A stretch of DNA of 64,000 nucleotides from an uncultured Eubacteriales bacterium (lineage in GTDB: Bacteria > Bacillota > Clostridia > Oscillospirales > Oscillospiraceae): assembly GCA_900317905.1 (NCBI GenBank), contig ONIN01000009.1, positions 1 through 64,000 of the forward strand. Direction: 5' to 3'. Positions 1-8,983 of the stretch are shown in pieces; within the stretch, counting starts at the first letter, position 1, and every line of letters starts with the position of its first letter. The notes under the pieces are model-generated. The model was not told the DNA's origin and did not search any database. It was given only the letters and a program-made list of their open reading frames with translations. A program made the translations under genes and the position numbers.

Positions 1-3000
1 GGAGTTTTTCCAGCCGGAGGAGCCGGGCTTCAGGTACTGCCACTGATACTCCAGTGCGCCGCCGGTGGCGACGACGGTGAACTGCGCGGTTTCACCGCTG
101 GACAGCTTCACGCTCTCCGGCTGCCGGGTGATCACCGGGCTGGTGGCGAAATAGAGGGTCGCAGCGTCGGTGGTGATCCGGTTGCCCAGGGCATCCGTCA
201 GTACGCAGCGATACTGGTAACCCTCGCGGAGAGAGCTCGCCAGCACATTGAGGGTGTCGGTCTTCGCTCCGGGATTCAGAGAGCTCAGCCAGATCTTCGA
301 GGAGGGAGCGCGATACTGCCACTGATACTTCAGGCCGTTGCCGGTGGCCTCCACCTTGAACTGCACATAGTCGCCGCGTTTTGCGTAGACGTCCTGCGGC
401 TGCTGCACGATGAAGATCTTCTGAGAGGCCTGTGTGCTGGCCTCATTGGTGGCGTAGTCCATGGCGGCGACGTAGAAGGTGTTCTGCTCGCCCACGTTCA
501 TGGTGACGGTGTGGCTCTGGCCGGGCTCGGTGTCCGCGAAGGTCACAGGCTCGCAGAGCTCGTTGCCCTCTTCATCCACGGCATAGATCGCCGCCAGATA
601 CTGGTTGTCCTTCACGGTCACGGTGACCTCGCCGGTCTGGCGATTATAGTCACAGCTCTCGATCACAGGGGCGGCACTGTCCACCACACAGGGGATGGAG
701 TAGCCCAGGTACGCGGCACCGTCGGAGACGATCTGCTCCGGGGTCATGCTGCCGAGAACGTCCTCGCCCCAGGGCAGGTTGGCGTAGAAGTCCAGAACGA
801 CCTTGGTGTCGTCGGGAATGGCCACGGGCTTCTTGCCGGAGGCGTCCATACCTTCAAAGAGGAACCATGCAGAGAGACTCCAGCCGTAGGTGGGATCATA
901 GACGATCTTGCGGCAGAAGGGCTCATCATCCACACCGTAGATCTTGCCGGTCTCGGCATCGCGGGCGATCATGATGATGTGCTGCGCGTTGCGAACATTG
1001 ACAGGCGCCGCCAGCAGATCGGTGCTGTAGGCCTGATCGGCATTGGTGGAAACAGCGATGCGCGCATCACTGAAGGTGCCGTCCTCGGGATAGCCGAAGG
1101 GGTTATCGCCGGCGTAGAACATCGGCTCGTTCTCTTCGTTGACCAGATAGGCCTCGCTGGGAACGGTGTCGATCTCCCAATCCACGTAGTACTGCCACTC
1201 CTCCATCTCCTCTTCGCTGAGGTTCAGACTGAGGATCTCGCGCCAGTCGTGGGTCTCGAAGATCGGGGCTGCGGCCCAGTCGCCATAGTACGTGAGGAAG
1301 GTGACGTGCTGGCTCTCGGAAACATCCTCGTCCAGACTGTCGAAATAGACGTAGCCGTCCAGGAAGGCGCCGTTTTCAAAGTAGGCGTCCAGGAACTCCT
1401 TCATGTCAGCCGTGAGGGTGATGGTCACGGTGACGGTCTGGTGCTCGCCGGGAGCCAGGGTGATGCTCTCCGGCGCGCTCAAGGTGTAGTCCACCCCAGC
1501 TTCCAGAGCCGCAGGCGCCATGACGTTGTAAATATGGAAGTCCGGTTCCTCGTCAGTGCCGAAATTGTCACCGGCAACCGCGTCCATCAGAACGTCCACA
1601 TTCACTGCATAGGAGCGCGTGACATAGGTGGTGTTCACCACATCCGCAGTGATGGTGTAGACGCCGTCTCTCGCGGGATCGTCTCCCAGCTCAGCGAAGG
1701 GATCCTCAACGACAAGGGTGGTGTGATAGGCCGCCTCCAGATCCAGGCAGCCGGCGCCCTGCTGGCGGGGACTGTAGGGCACGGCCACTCCGTTGTCATC
1801 ATAGTAGGCGATCAGCGTGTTGGCGCTGGATGCCGTGCGGTTCCGGGCCTGATCGGCAGCGTCCTTCTTGGAGAGAGCGGGGTTGCTCGCCTGGATCGCA
1901 TCCAGCAGAGACGCAAAACCGCCCGCCGCGTTGGGGGAAGACATGGACGTACCGGACATGACTTCGTAGCCGTTCGTGGTACCGGCGGAGACGGAGTTCA
2001 CGTTGCCGCCGATGGCCGTGATGACCGGCTTGATCTGCAGATCGTTGGTGGGACCCCAGCTGCTGAAGCTGGAGACGTCCCAAGCCTCGGGATTGTCCAC
2101 GATTGTGGCCTCGGAGTCCACATGGAACACCAGTTCCTCCTGGGCAGCGAGGGCCGCGCCCGCCTCCTGAGAGACGAAGACCGCGGGAATGGTCTTGGTT
2201 TCAATGGCCATGGAGATCAGAGAACCGGGCTGATTATCATAGACCACCAGTGCGGATGCACCGGCGTTGGCGGCATTTGCGGCCTTCTCCTCAAAGGTGA
2301 TCTCACCGCGGGAAACCACAGCGACCTTGCCCTGGACGTCGATCCCCTCATAGTCCTCGGCGGCGCCGAGATTGGGGATCAGCACATAAGACAGATCCTG
2401 GCCGGAGAAGGCGTCCAGGAAGGTGGTACCGTCGCTGTCGCGATAGGAATACTTCTCCCCGCCGACGCTGATCTGATAGGCGGGATACATCACGTTTTCA
2501 GCCGAAGCCACGGCGATGTTGCCGTTGTAGGAAGCGGGAGAGCCCAGCGTGCCGTAGTCGGTGTAGCCGGTGGTCAGATAGCCGGGGCCGGCGAAGTTCT
2601 GGGCGTTGTCCGCCATGCTGCCCTCGTTGCCGGCGGAGACGCAGCAGACGATGCCCGCGTTCTCCAGACGCTCATAGATCCGGTCGTTGAGGACGGACTC
2701 ATCATCCTCCACAAAACCGCTGGTGGCGCCGATGGACATGTTGATCACGTCCGCGCCAAGCTTGTAGGCATCCTCCAGCGCGGCCATGTAAATGTCAGAG
2801 CTGGTGGTCTCCTCCGTGGAAGAGAAGATCTTCATGGCAAGGATCTGGGCGTCGGGAGCGCTGCCGCGGAAGGTGACCTCCCCTTCCGGAGTGACCGCAT
2901 AGCCCGCGGCAATGCCGGCAACGTGGGAGCCGTGACCGGAATTGTCGTCCGCTGCGTTCAGATCCTTGTCGGCATAGTCATACTGATAGGGGATCTTCTG

Positions 3001-3681
3001 GGAATAATAGCTGCCGTGGCCCAGGCGCAGGATCGCCTTGACCATGTCAGACCTGGTATAGGCCGGGGTCTGCAGCATGCCATCATACACACCGAAAGCC
3101 TCGTGGTCGGCGGTGATGCCGGTATCCAGAACGGCGATGACCTTGCCGGAGCCGTCGGCGGAAATGGTATCATTCAGCCAGCTGGCGTTGATCATTTCCG
3201 ACGCGCTGACGGAGCTGGGCTGCTCCACCGGCAGGCGGTACTCTCTTGCAACGATGACGTCAGAGACGCCCGGGATCGACGCAACGGCGTCCAGATCCGC
3301 GAAATCCAGCGTCAGAGACAGGCCGTTGAGCAGGTCGGTATACTCAAAGTTCACCGTGAAGGCGATGGCCAGCTGCTGCAGCTTTTCCATAAAGGCCTTG
3401 TGTTCTGCCAGAAGCTTCTCATAGGCGCTGGCAGACTGCTGCAGGAAGCTGCTCAAGTCTGCAATGGGGTTGCTCTTCATCAGGACGATCGCTCGCACCT
3501 GATCACCGGGCTTGTACTGAGTGCTCAGCTGGGAGGCGAGCGTCTCCGGGCGCCGGTTTTCCAGACCGTTCAAAAGCAGCTTGCTGCCGCTCGCCCGGTC
3601 AGAACCCGCCGCAAACGCGGAGGTGCAGAGCGAGAGCACAAGCGCCAGAACGAGGGCCAGTGATAACCATCTTTTTTTCAT
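1..3681 (-). CDS. Secreted S8 (subtilisin-family) serine peptidase, C-terminus cut by window edge
   Basis: The first 1227 codons are present with no stop before position 1, so the C-terminus lies outside the window. A classical signal peptide opens the protein (MKKR, a hydrophobic stretch, then a cleavable SAFA-A). The S8 triad is visible: Asp186 in DTGI, His250 in HGSHVAGI and Ser579 in GTSMSSP. A protease-associated insert lies between His and Ser. After the catalytic domain come Fn3/C5a-peptidase-like beta domains and, near the edge, Ig-like repeats (QPQDVYAKRGDYVQF, then a second copy near RQPESVKLSSGE). The architecture resembles lactocepin or C5a-peptidase-type cell-envelope proteases, so an extracellular protein-degrading role is inferred. 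The ATG has a good AGGAGG-type site just upstream. A cell-wall anchor cannot be judged. Confidence 0.93.
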   Translation of the reverse strand, partial: MKKRWLSLALVLALVLSLCTSAFAAGSDRASGSKLLLNGLENRRPETLASQLSTQYKPGDQVRAIVLMKSNPIADLSSFLQQSASAYEKLLAEHKAFMEKLQQLAIAFTVNFEYTDLLNGLSLTLDFADLDAVASIPGVSDVIVAREYRLPVEQPSSVSASEMINASWLNDTISADGSGKVIAVLDTGITADHEAFGVYDGMLQTPAYTRSDMVKAILRLGHGSYYSQKIPYQYDYADKDLNAADDNSGHGSHVAGIAAGYAVTPEGEVTFRGSAPDAQILAMKIFSSTEETTSSDIYMAALEDAYKLGADVINMSIGATSGFVEDDESVLNDRIYERLENAGIVCCVSAGNEGSMADNAQNFAGPGYLTTGYTDYGTLGSPASYNGNIAVASAENVMYPAYQISVGGEKYSYRDSDGTTFLDAFSGQDLSYVLIPNLGAAEDYEGIDVQGKVAVVSRGEITFEEKAANAANAGASALVVYDNQPGSLISMAIETKTIPAVFVSQEAGAALAAQEELVFHVDSEATIVDNPEAWDVSSFSSWGPTNDLQIKPVITAIGGNVNSVSAGTTNGYEVMSGTSMSSPNAAGGFASLLDAIQASNPALSKKDAADQARNRTASSANTLIAYYDDNGVAVPYSPRQQGAGCLDLEAAYHTTLVVEDPFAELGDDPARDGVYTITADVVNTTYVTRSYAVNVDVLMDAVAGDNFGTDEEPDFHIYNVMAPAALEAGVDYTLSAPESITLAPGEHQTVTVTITLTADMKEFLDAYFENGAFLDGYVYFDSLDEDVSESQHVTFLTYYGDWAAAPIFETHDWREILSLNLSEEEMEEWQYYVDWEIDTVPSEAYLVNEENEPMFYAGDNPFGYPEDGTFSDARIAVSTNADQAYSTDLLAAPVNVRNAQHIIMIARDAETGKIYGVDDEPFCRKIVYDPTYGWSLSAWFLFEGMDASGKKPVAIPDDTKVVLDFYANLPWGEDVLGSMTPEQIVSDGAAYLGYSIPCVVDSAAPVIESCDYNRQTGEVTVTVKDNQYLAAIYAVDEEGNELCEPVTFADTEPGQSHTVTMNVGEQNTFYVAAMDYATNEASTQASQKIFIVQQPQDVYAKRGDYVQFKVEATGNGLKYQWQYRAPSSKIWLSSLNPGAKTDTLNVLASSLREGYQYRCVLTDALGNRITTDAATLYFATSPVITRQPESVKLSSGETAQFTVVATGGALEYQWQYLKPGSSGWKNS

Positions 3682-3732
3682 CTTTTGCGTTCCCTCCTGT
3701 CATTTCCGAAAAAATGAAAAAATAACGGTGTC

Positions 3733-3761
3733 ATTATAGCATTTTATGAACAGATTGCAAA
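3733..3761 (-). promoter_or_regulatory. Sigma-A-type promoter of the S8 peptidase gene
   Basis: On the minus strand a perfect TATAAT (3733-3738) lies 17 bp from TTTGCA (3756-3761). The -35 is weak, the -10 is consensus, and the start codon follows about 50 nt downstream. Confidence 0.55.
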
Positions 3762-3814
3762 GGTAAAAACAGGAATTTTGCTTTAGAAATTTACCGATTC
3801 AAAGAAAAAAACAG

Positions 3815-3845
3815 AAAAAACCCTGTATCCGTCAAAGATACAGGG
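3815..3845 (-). terminator. Intrinsic terminator after tRNA-Gly
   Basis: A perfect 9-bp stem (CCCTGTATC/GATACAGGG) with a 7-nt loop is followed on the minus strand by six T. It sits directly downstream of the tRNA. Confidence 0.85.
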
Positions 3846-3854
3846 CTTTCATTC

Positions 3855-3928
<74 letters not shown>

Positions 3929-3975
3929 AGGCACAAATATTATAACACAGCGGAAGATTCATTGCAAGAAGATTT

Positions 3976-4008
3976 TTCACCGCCTGTTCGACAGAAACAG
4001 GCGGTGAA
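3976..4008 (-). terminator. Hairpin after the zinc-ribbon gene (probable terminator)
   Basis: A 13-bp perfect stem (TTCACCGCCTGTT and its complement) begins 8 nt after the stop codon of the next minus-strand gene. The tail is A-rich then T-containing rather than a clean T-run, so termination efficiency is uncertain. Confidence 0.55.
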
Positions 4009-4016
4009 GATCAGAT

Positions 4017-4679
4017 TCAGTTGACGTAGACGGTGCACTTGGCAGTGACGTCGCCGCACTTGGCGGTGACCGTGGTCATGCCGGGGCCGATGCCGGTGAC
4101 CTGGCCGTTCTTGACCATGCAGACAGACTCGTTATCGCTGGTCCACTCTACCTCCAGGTCGGCGGGATAGGTGGTGGCCTCCAGAGGAACCGTCTCACCG
4201 ACGGACTCGGTGAACTCGGAAATCTCAGAGCCATAGTAGGTCAGCTTGATGCTGCCGGCACTGGTGATGGGCGTTCCTGTAGGCTCCGGCGCCTGGGTAG
4301 GCTCGGCGCTGGCCTCAGGATCCGCAGTCTCTTCGGGTGCTTCGGTCTCTTCCGGTACGTCCGTGACTTCCGCAGTCTCCTGGGTAGGCAGGTTCTGGGA
4401 AGAAGGCGCGACGTTTTTCGCGTCGTTAAGGCTCACGGTGATCAGAATGATGACCGCCAGCACCACAGCCGCCAGAAGCAGAAGGCCGAAGATCATCTGC
4501 CAGCGGGTATTCAGGGCAGCGCGGGCAGCGGCGGGGGTGCCGTCATTCTCGCTGGAGGTCACCGGCGGCACACGGTCGCCGGCCTTGACGCGGGTGGTAC
4601 CGCAATATGGGCAGCGGCTGCGCAGTCCGGAAAAGGTCCGGCCGCAGCGCCTACATTCAATTTTGGGAATTACGCTCAT
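4017..4679 (-). CDS. Zinc-ribbon membrane protein with C-terminal bacterial Ig-like domain
   Basis: 220 aa from the ATG at 4679, chosen because GGAGG lies 8 nt upstream; an in-frame ATG five codons earlier has no such site. The N-terminus is a zinc ribbon of two CxxC pairs (CRRC, CPYC) in cytosolic position. A single membrane segment follows (FGLLLLAAVVLAVIILI). Next comes a low-complexity Thr/Glu/Pro linker typical of wall-spanning stalks, and then about 75 residues resembling a BIG2 domain (TTYPADLEVEWTSDN, TTVTAKCGDVTA). The layout suggests one pass with the Ig domain outside. Function is unknown. A near-consensus promoter precedes it and a hairpin follows, so it appears monocistronic. Confidence 0.85.
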   Translation of the reverse strand: MSVIPKIECRRCGRTFSGLRSRCPYCGTTRVKAGDRVPPVTSSENDGTPAAARAALNTRWQMIFGLLLLAAVVLAVIILITVSLNDAKNVAPSSQNLPTQETAEVTDVPEETEAPEETADPEASAEPTQAPEPTGTPITSAGSIKLTYYGSEISEFTESVGETVPLEATTYPADLEVEWTSDNESVCMVKNGQVTGIGPGMTTVTAKCGDVTAKCTVYVN

Positions 4680-4730
4680 GGCGTTGTCCTCCATTCCATG
4701 CTTCGACAGGAAGCGGATTTAAACACTATA

Positions 4731-4759
4731 ATAATACACGGTAACCCAAAATTCGTCAA
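4731..4759 (-). promoter_or_regulatory. Sigma-A promoter of the zinc-ribbon gene
   Basis: Minus strand TTGACG (4754-4759), a 17-bp spacer and TATTAT (4731-4736). Confidence 0.65.
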
Positions 4760-4780
4760 GCTTTTTCGGCTGAATGTCCA

Positions 4781-4809
4781 TTGACAATTCTTTACGCATG
4801 CAATAGAAT
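4781..4809 (+). promoter_or_regulatory. Sigma-A promoter of the patatin gene
   Basis: TTGACA (4781-4786), a 17-bp spacer and TAGAAT (4804-4809), with the start codon 35 nt downstream. It is nearly back to back with the divergent promoter at 4731-4759. Confidence 0.75.
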
Positions 4810-4844
4810 CATGAAATACAAACGATCAAAACGGAGTGACTAAT

Positions 4845-6068
4845 ATGAAACTCGGAATTGCGCTGGCCGGCGGCGGTTCGAAGGGCTCTTATGAAATTGG
4901 CGTATGGAAGGCGCTGCGGGAGCTGGGCGTCGGGTATGACATCGTCACCGGCACCTCCATCGGCGCGGTGAACGGTGCGCTGATGGTCATGGGCGACTAT
5001 GAGCGGGCGGAAAACCTGTGGAACACCATTACGGCGCAGGACATCATGCGCGACGGCATGGATCTGAAGCATGACATGGATTATTACTTTGAAAACCGCG
5101 ACCAGCTGCTGAACGTGGCAAAGAACTTTGCCGCCTCCAGAGGCGCGGACATCACACCCTACAAGGAGCGGATCGCCAGGGAGCTGGATGAGGAGGCCTT
5201 CTTCGCCTCCCCTGTGGACTACGCGGCGGTGACCGCCAGATTCCCGACCCTGCAGGGCGTCGAGGCAAGAAAGTCTGACATGGAGCCCGGCACCGTTGCC
5301 CAGTGGATCCTGGCCTCCAGCTCCTGCTTTCCGGTGTTCCCCATGTGCGAAATCGACGGCCAGAACTACATCGACGGCGGCTATGCCGACAATCTGCCGG
5401 TGACCACCGCTTTCCGTCTGGGAGCGGAGCAGGTCATCGCCGTGGCGCTGAAGCCGGAGGCAGAGGAAAAGTACTTCCCCTATCATCCGCTGGTGACCCA
5501 CATCACCCCATCCCGTCCCCTGGGGCCCTTTCTGGATTTCAGCCGGGACATCCTGGACAACAATTTCCGTCTGGGCTACACCGACGCCATGCGGGTGCTG
5601 GGACCCTACTTCGGAGAACATTACGCCTTCCGGCCAGCTGGAAAAGAAAAGCTGCTGGATGCGGCCAGAGGATACCTGCTGTTCCTGCTTCGCAGGGAGC
5701 TGAGTCACAATGAATCCGCGGTTCAGGCCATGTTGGACAGAGTCAAGGGTGACGCGCCGCTGACGGACAAGCTCTTCAGCGAAGACCGCGGGGATCTGCT
5801 CTCCGTTGCCTGCAAGGGTGTCGATGTGCTCCTGTCCACGCTGGACTATCCCCATGAGGACGCCTATGATCTCAATCAGCTGCTGCCGGAGCTGCGGGAA
5901 AAGCTGCTGGATGACGAGATCCCGGAACTGAAGGGCGCCCGCGACCGCTGCGCCGCACTGCAGAACGAGGGACTTCGCGGACAGCTTGCCCAGTTCCGCC
6001 CCGGCAAGGACGCCAACGAACTGCTGCTGGCCACCTGGCGGCTATATCTCAAGGAGCGTGACGCATGA
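4845..6068 (+). CDS. Patatin-like phospholipase / acyl hydrolase
   Basis: 407 aa. The ATG at 4845 is preferred over an in-frame GTG at 4836 because GGAG lies 8 nt before it. The patatin Ser-Asp dyad is present: the oxyanion loop GGGSKGSY near residue 11, nucleophile Ser38 in GTSIG, and Asp177 in DGG. There is no signal peptide or membrane segment, so it should be cytosolic. The family hydrolyses phospholipid or acyl esters. The extra C-terminal ~150 residues are helical and of unknown role. The gene overlaps the next one by 4 nt (ATGA), so the two are translationally coupled, although a functional link between a lipase and an alkyltransferase-like protein is not obvious. Confidence 0.9.
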   Translation: MKLGIALAGGGSKGSYEIGVWKALRELGVGYDIVTGTSIGAVNGALMVMGDYERAENLWNTITAQDIMRDGMDLKHDMDYYFENRDQLLNVAKNFAASRGADITPYKERIARELDEEAFFASPVDYAAVTARFPTLQGVEARKSDMEPGTVAQWILASSSCFPVFPMCEIDGQNYIDGGYADNLPVTTAFRLGAEQVIAVALKPEAEEKYFPYHPLVTHITPSRPLGPFLDFSRDILDNNFRLGYTDAMRVLGPYFGEHYAFRPAGKEKLLDAARGYLLFLLRRELSHNESAVQAMLDRVKGDAPLTDKLFSEDRGDLLSVACKGVDVLLSTLDYPHEDAYDLNQLLPELREKLLDDEIPELKGARDRCAALQNEGLRGQLAQFRPGKDANELLLATWRLYLKERDA

Positions 6069-6370
6069 ACACCGGACTGTTCGAGGCCATCTGGGATCTG
6101 GTGCGCAGGGTTCCCATGGGAAAAGTCACGACCTATGGAGACGTAGCCAAAGCGCTCGGAAATCCCAAGCTTTCCCGAACGGTGGGCTTTGCAATGCACG
6201 ACGCCCCGGAAGACGTACCCTGCCAGCGGGTAGTAAACCGCTTCGGCGGATTGTCCGATGCCTTTTCTCCTCTGGGGAAAGACAGCCACCGGCTTCTTTT
6301 GGAGTTGGAGGGTATTCCCTTCTGCATGGATGGCACAGTGGATCTGGATCGGTGCCGGTATCAATTCTGA
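6065..6370 (+). CDS. MGMT / alkyltransferase-like DNA-binding domain protein
   Basis: 101 aa, matching only the C-terminal DNA-binding/active-site domain of O6-alkylguanine-DNA methyltransferases (MGKVTTYGDVAKALG helix-turn-helix region). The active-site motif reads PCQRVV where methyltransferases have PCHRV and alkyltransferase-like (ATL) proteins usually have PWHRV. The Cys acceptor is kept but the His of its activation network is Gln. Either weak repair activity or an ATL-style lesion-flagging role is possible. It overlaps the patatin stop by 4 nt. Confidence 0.8.
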   Translation: MNTGLFEAIWDLVRRVPMGKVTTYGDVAKALGNPKLSRTVGFAMHDAPEDVPCQRVVNRFGGLSDAFSPLGKDSHRLLLELEGIPFCMDGTVDLDRCRYQF

Positions 6371-6371
6371 C

Positions 6372-6407
6372 AAAAACAGCGTATGCCGAAAAGCATACGC
6401 TGTTTTG
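6372..6407. terminator. Bidirectional terminator between convergent genes
   Basis: AAAACAGCGTATGC and its perfect complement around a short loop give A- and T-runs on both sides. It serves the MGMT-like gene on + and the dehydrogenase on -. Confidence 0.85.
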
Positions 6408-6409
6408 GT

Positions 6410-7366
6410 TTATTTGCAGTAGCCGGTGTGCCAATCCAGCACCCGCTCCAGCGGCTCCCCATTCAGGAAGGCCTTCAGGTTTTTGGCACAGAGCTCCAGG
6501 ATATTCTTCCGGGTGATGTCCAGATGCCAGCCACCGGTGATGTGGGGCGTGATGATGAGGTTCTCCGCCGAGAAAAGCGGGTCCTCGTCCTCCAGAGGCT
6601 CGTGCTCCAGCACATCCACCCAGACGCCGCCAAAGCGGTTCATCAGCTTGCTGTTGAGGAAGACTTCCTCCGGGATCACGGTGCCGCGGCCCACGTTCAT
6701 CAGATAGGCCCCCGCTTTGCAGAGGGAGAGCATCTTTTCATCGAAGAGGTGGTAGGTCTCCTCCGTACCCGGCAGGCACAGCGCCACGATGTCCGCCTTG
6801 GGAAGCTCGTTGGTCAGCTCGTCCATCAGGCACATCTGGTCGTATTCCTCCGGGAAGGTGACGACACGCCGACGGACGCCGATGATTTTGCAGCCGAAGG
6901 GCCGCATCCGTTTGGCAAACTCCGTGCCCAAGTTGCCGGTGCCGACGATCAGCACCCGTTTTCCCATGGGAGATACAACATGCCCGGCGTCCCGCCAGAC
7001 CTGCTGTTTCTGGTACTCCAGATAGGTGGGGATCTTCTTCATCATCAGAAGCAGCATGCCCACCATATATTCCGCGATGCCGGTGCCGTAGCAGCCGGTG
7101 GCGGTGGTAGTGAGGAACTTGTCCCGGAGAGCAGCGCGCTTTGTGTAGTAGTCGGCGCCGGAGCTTACCAGCTGCATCCAGTCCAGATGCTCGGTCTGCT
7201 CCAGCAGATTCGCGTCAACATTACCGATCAGGATGTTCGCCTGCTGCAGCTGCTCCAGGGTCACGTCCTGGGTCTGGGCAAAGACAAAGGTCTCATTGGG
7301 GGCAGCAGCCGTCAGCTGCTCCTGCTCTTCCAGAGTAAGTTCTTCCGCAACGAGGATGGTTTTCAT
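6410..7366 (-). CDS. D-2-hydroxyacid dehydrogenase (phosphoglycerate dehydrogenase-like)
   Basis: 318 aa, the usual length. The Rossmann NAD(H) motif GTGNLGTEFAKRM follows the split substrate domain. The downstream catalytic elements are recognisable (NVGRGTVIPEE, then DVLEHEPLEDEDPL, then TPHITGG with the catalytic His). It would interconvert a 2-ketoacid and a D-2-hydroxyacid; the substrate cannot be read from sequence. Only 6 nt separate it from the upstream alanine/sodium symporter, so co-transcription from the promoter at 8815-8843 is likely. A linked amino-acid uptake and keto-acid reduction role is an inference. Confidence 0.88.
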   Translation of the reverse strand: MKTILVAEELTLEEQEQLTAAAPNETFVFAQTQDVTLEQLQQANILIGNVDANLLEQTEHLDWMQLVSSGADYYTKRAALRDKFLTTTATGCYGTGIAEYMVGMLLLMMKKIPTYLEYQKQQVWRDAGHVVSPMGKRVLIVGTGNLGTEFAKRMRPFGCKIIGVRRRVVTFPEEYDQMCLMDELTNELPKADIVALCLPGTEETYHLFDEKMLSLCKAGAYLMNVGRGTVIPEEVFLNSKLMNRFGGVWVDVLEHEPLEDEDPLFSAENLIITPHITGGWHLDITRKNILELCAKNLKAFLNGEPLERVLDWHTGYCK

Positions 7367-7372
7367 GAAAGA

Positions 7373-8785
7373 TCAGCCCTTCCAGCATTCGGTATTGGTC
7401 AGCCCGATGTCACTCTCGTGGAAGTGATCGTCGACACCGGCCTTTTTCTTCTTCTGATAATCCTTCAGCGCGTCATAGGCGGGCTTGCCGAGGAGAATGA
7501 TGACAGGGACGTTGATGATGACCATGATACCCTGGGTCAGATCCGCGCCGTCCCAGGCGAGACCGGCGGAGATGATGGCGCCGAGAAACACCAGAACCGA
7601 GCAGAACAGACGCCAGCAGGTCATGAAGCCCTTACCGGGATCCTTCTTCAGAAGGAAGCGCCAGCAGCCCTCGGTGTAGTAGTAGTTGCCGATCAGCGTG
7701 GTGAAGGCGAACAGGCACACCGCGACCGCCATGAAAATGGGGCCGAAGCCGCCCAGCGCAGCCCGCATGGAGGCGGAGACATAGGCAGCGCCTGCCAGTT
7801 CCTCCTCCGGAACCACGCCGGAGAACAGGCACATGAAGGCGGTGGCGGAGCAGATCAGCAGGGTGTCAATAAAGACGGACAGCATCTGCACCAGACCCTG
7901 CTTGGCCGGGTGGGAGACGTCAGCCGCAGCAGCCGCATTGGGCGCAGAGCCCATGCCGGCCTCGTTGGAGTACAGGCCGCGCTTGATGCCCCACATGATG
8001 GCACTGCCGGTGAAGCCGCCGAAGATGGCCTTGAAATCAAAGGCAGAGCCGAAGATCATGCCCAGCACCTTGCCGATGCTGCCGATGTTCATGATGATGA
8101 CCACGATGGAGACCACCACATACAGCACGCCCATGATGGGAACCAGCACCTCGGTCACCTTGGTGAGTCTGCCGGCGCCGCCCATGATGCTCAGAGCGAA
8201 GAGCACGGCGAGGATCACGCCGATGACAATGGAGGTGGTTCTGCTGTAGAAGCTGAAGGAGGAGAAGGTGTCCTGGGTGTTGTAGGCAGCCAGCATGTTG
8301 TAGCCAACCGCATAGGTCAGCAGCAGGGCGATGGCGAAGATGACGCCCAGCCAGCGCTGCTTGAGTGCGTGCTCCATGTAATAAGAGGGGCCTCCATAGA
8401 AGGTGCCGTCGGGGTTCTTTTTCTTGTAGATCTGCGCGAGCGTAGACTCCACGAAGGCAGAGGCGCCGCCCAGCAGCGCGGTGATCCACATCCAGAAGAT
8501 GGCGCCGGGGCCGCCGAAGCAGATGGCCGTGGAGACGCCCATGATGTTGCCGGTGCCCACGCGTGAGGCCGTAGAGACCATCAATGCGCCGAAGGAAGAG
8601 GTGGAGCCCATGTTGACGGGCTTTTCCTTGACCACGCGGATGGACTCGCCGAACAGACGAAACTGCGGCAGTCCCAGCCGAATAGTGAAGTAAATACCAG
8701 CCAGAACCAGAAGCAGCGGAATGATATACGGTTTATACAAAATGCCGCTGATGGCGTTGACTACGTTGTCGATTGCGTTAATCAT
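7373..8785 (-). CDS. Sodium:alanine (glycine) symporter, AGCS family
   Basis: 470 aa, typical for AGCS carriers, with about 11 hydrophobic segments. Family signatures include the N-terminal region KPVNMGSTSSFGALMVSTAS, GTGNIMGVSTAI, and YSNEAGMGSAPNAAAAA. It is predicted to import alanine or glycine with Na+ across the cytoplasmic membrane. It is the first gene of a two-gene unit with the D-2-hydroxyacid dehydrogenase. The ATG is preceded by AAAGGAG. Confidence 0.93.
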   Translation of the reverse strand: MINAIDNVVNAISGILYKPYIIPLLLVLAGIYFTIRLGLPQFRLFGESIRVVKEKPVNMGSTSSFGALMVSTASRVGTGNIMGVSTAICFGGPGAIFWMWITALLGGASAFVESTLAQIYKKKNPDGTFYGGPSYYMEHALKQRWLGVIFAIALLLTYAVGYNMLAAYNTQDTFSSFSFYSRTTSIVIGVILAVLFALSIMGGAGRLTKVTEVLVPIMGVLYVVVSIVVIIMNIGSIGKVLGMIFGSAFDFKAIFGGFTGSAIMWGIKRGLYSNEAGMGSAPNAAAAADVSHPAKQGLVQMLSVFIDTLLICSATAFMCLFSGVVPEEELAGAAYVSASMRAALGGFGPIFMAVAVCLFAFTTLIGNYYYTEGCWRFLLKKDPGKGFMTCWRLFCSVLVFLGAIISAGLAWDGADLTQGIMVIINVPVIILLGKPAYDALKDYQKKKKAGVDDHFHESDIGLTNTECWKG

Positions 8786-8814
8786 GTGTTTTCTCCTTTA
8801 CAAATGATGCGTAT

Positions 8815-8843
8815 ATTATACAGAAGATTGGTTAGAGATGCAA
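8815..8843 (-). promoter_or_regulatory. Sigma-A promoter of the symporter operon
   Basis: Minus strand TTGCAT (8838-8843), a 17-bp spacer and TATAAT (8815-8820), with the start codon 30 nt downstream. Confidence 0.65.
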
Positions 8844-8983
8844 TCATTTTGTTCATAATTTGGACAAATTTTCTTTTTTATCCCCGGAATTCGAAAAATC
8901 CATCTTTTTTCCTCTCCTCCGCCTTGCAGAAAAAGCACATTTCAGGTAAAATATATTCAATCAGGACAAAGGAGCATCAAGGT

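Noticed and set aside
511-3663. A 1050-codon open frame on the + strand
   Set aside because: It is the antisense of the S8 peptidase gene. Its product is low-complexity, rich in Gly/Val/His/Asp as expected for an antisense frame in G+C-rich DNA, while the minus strand shows signal peptide, triad and domain order.
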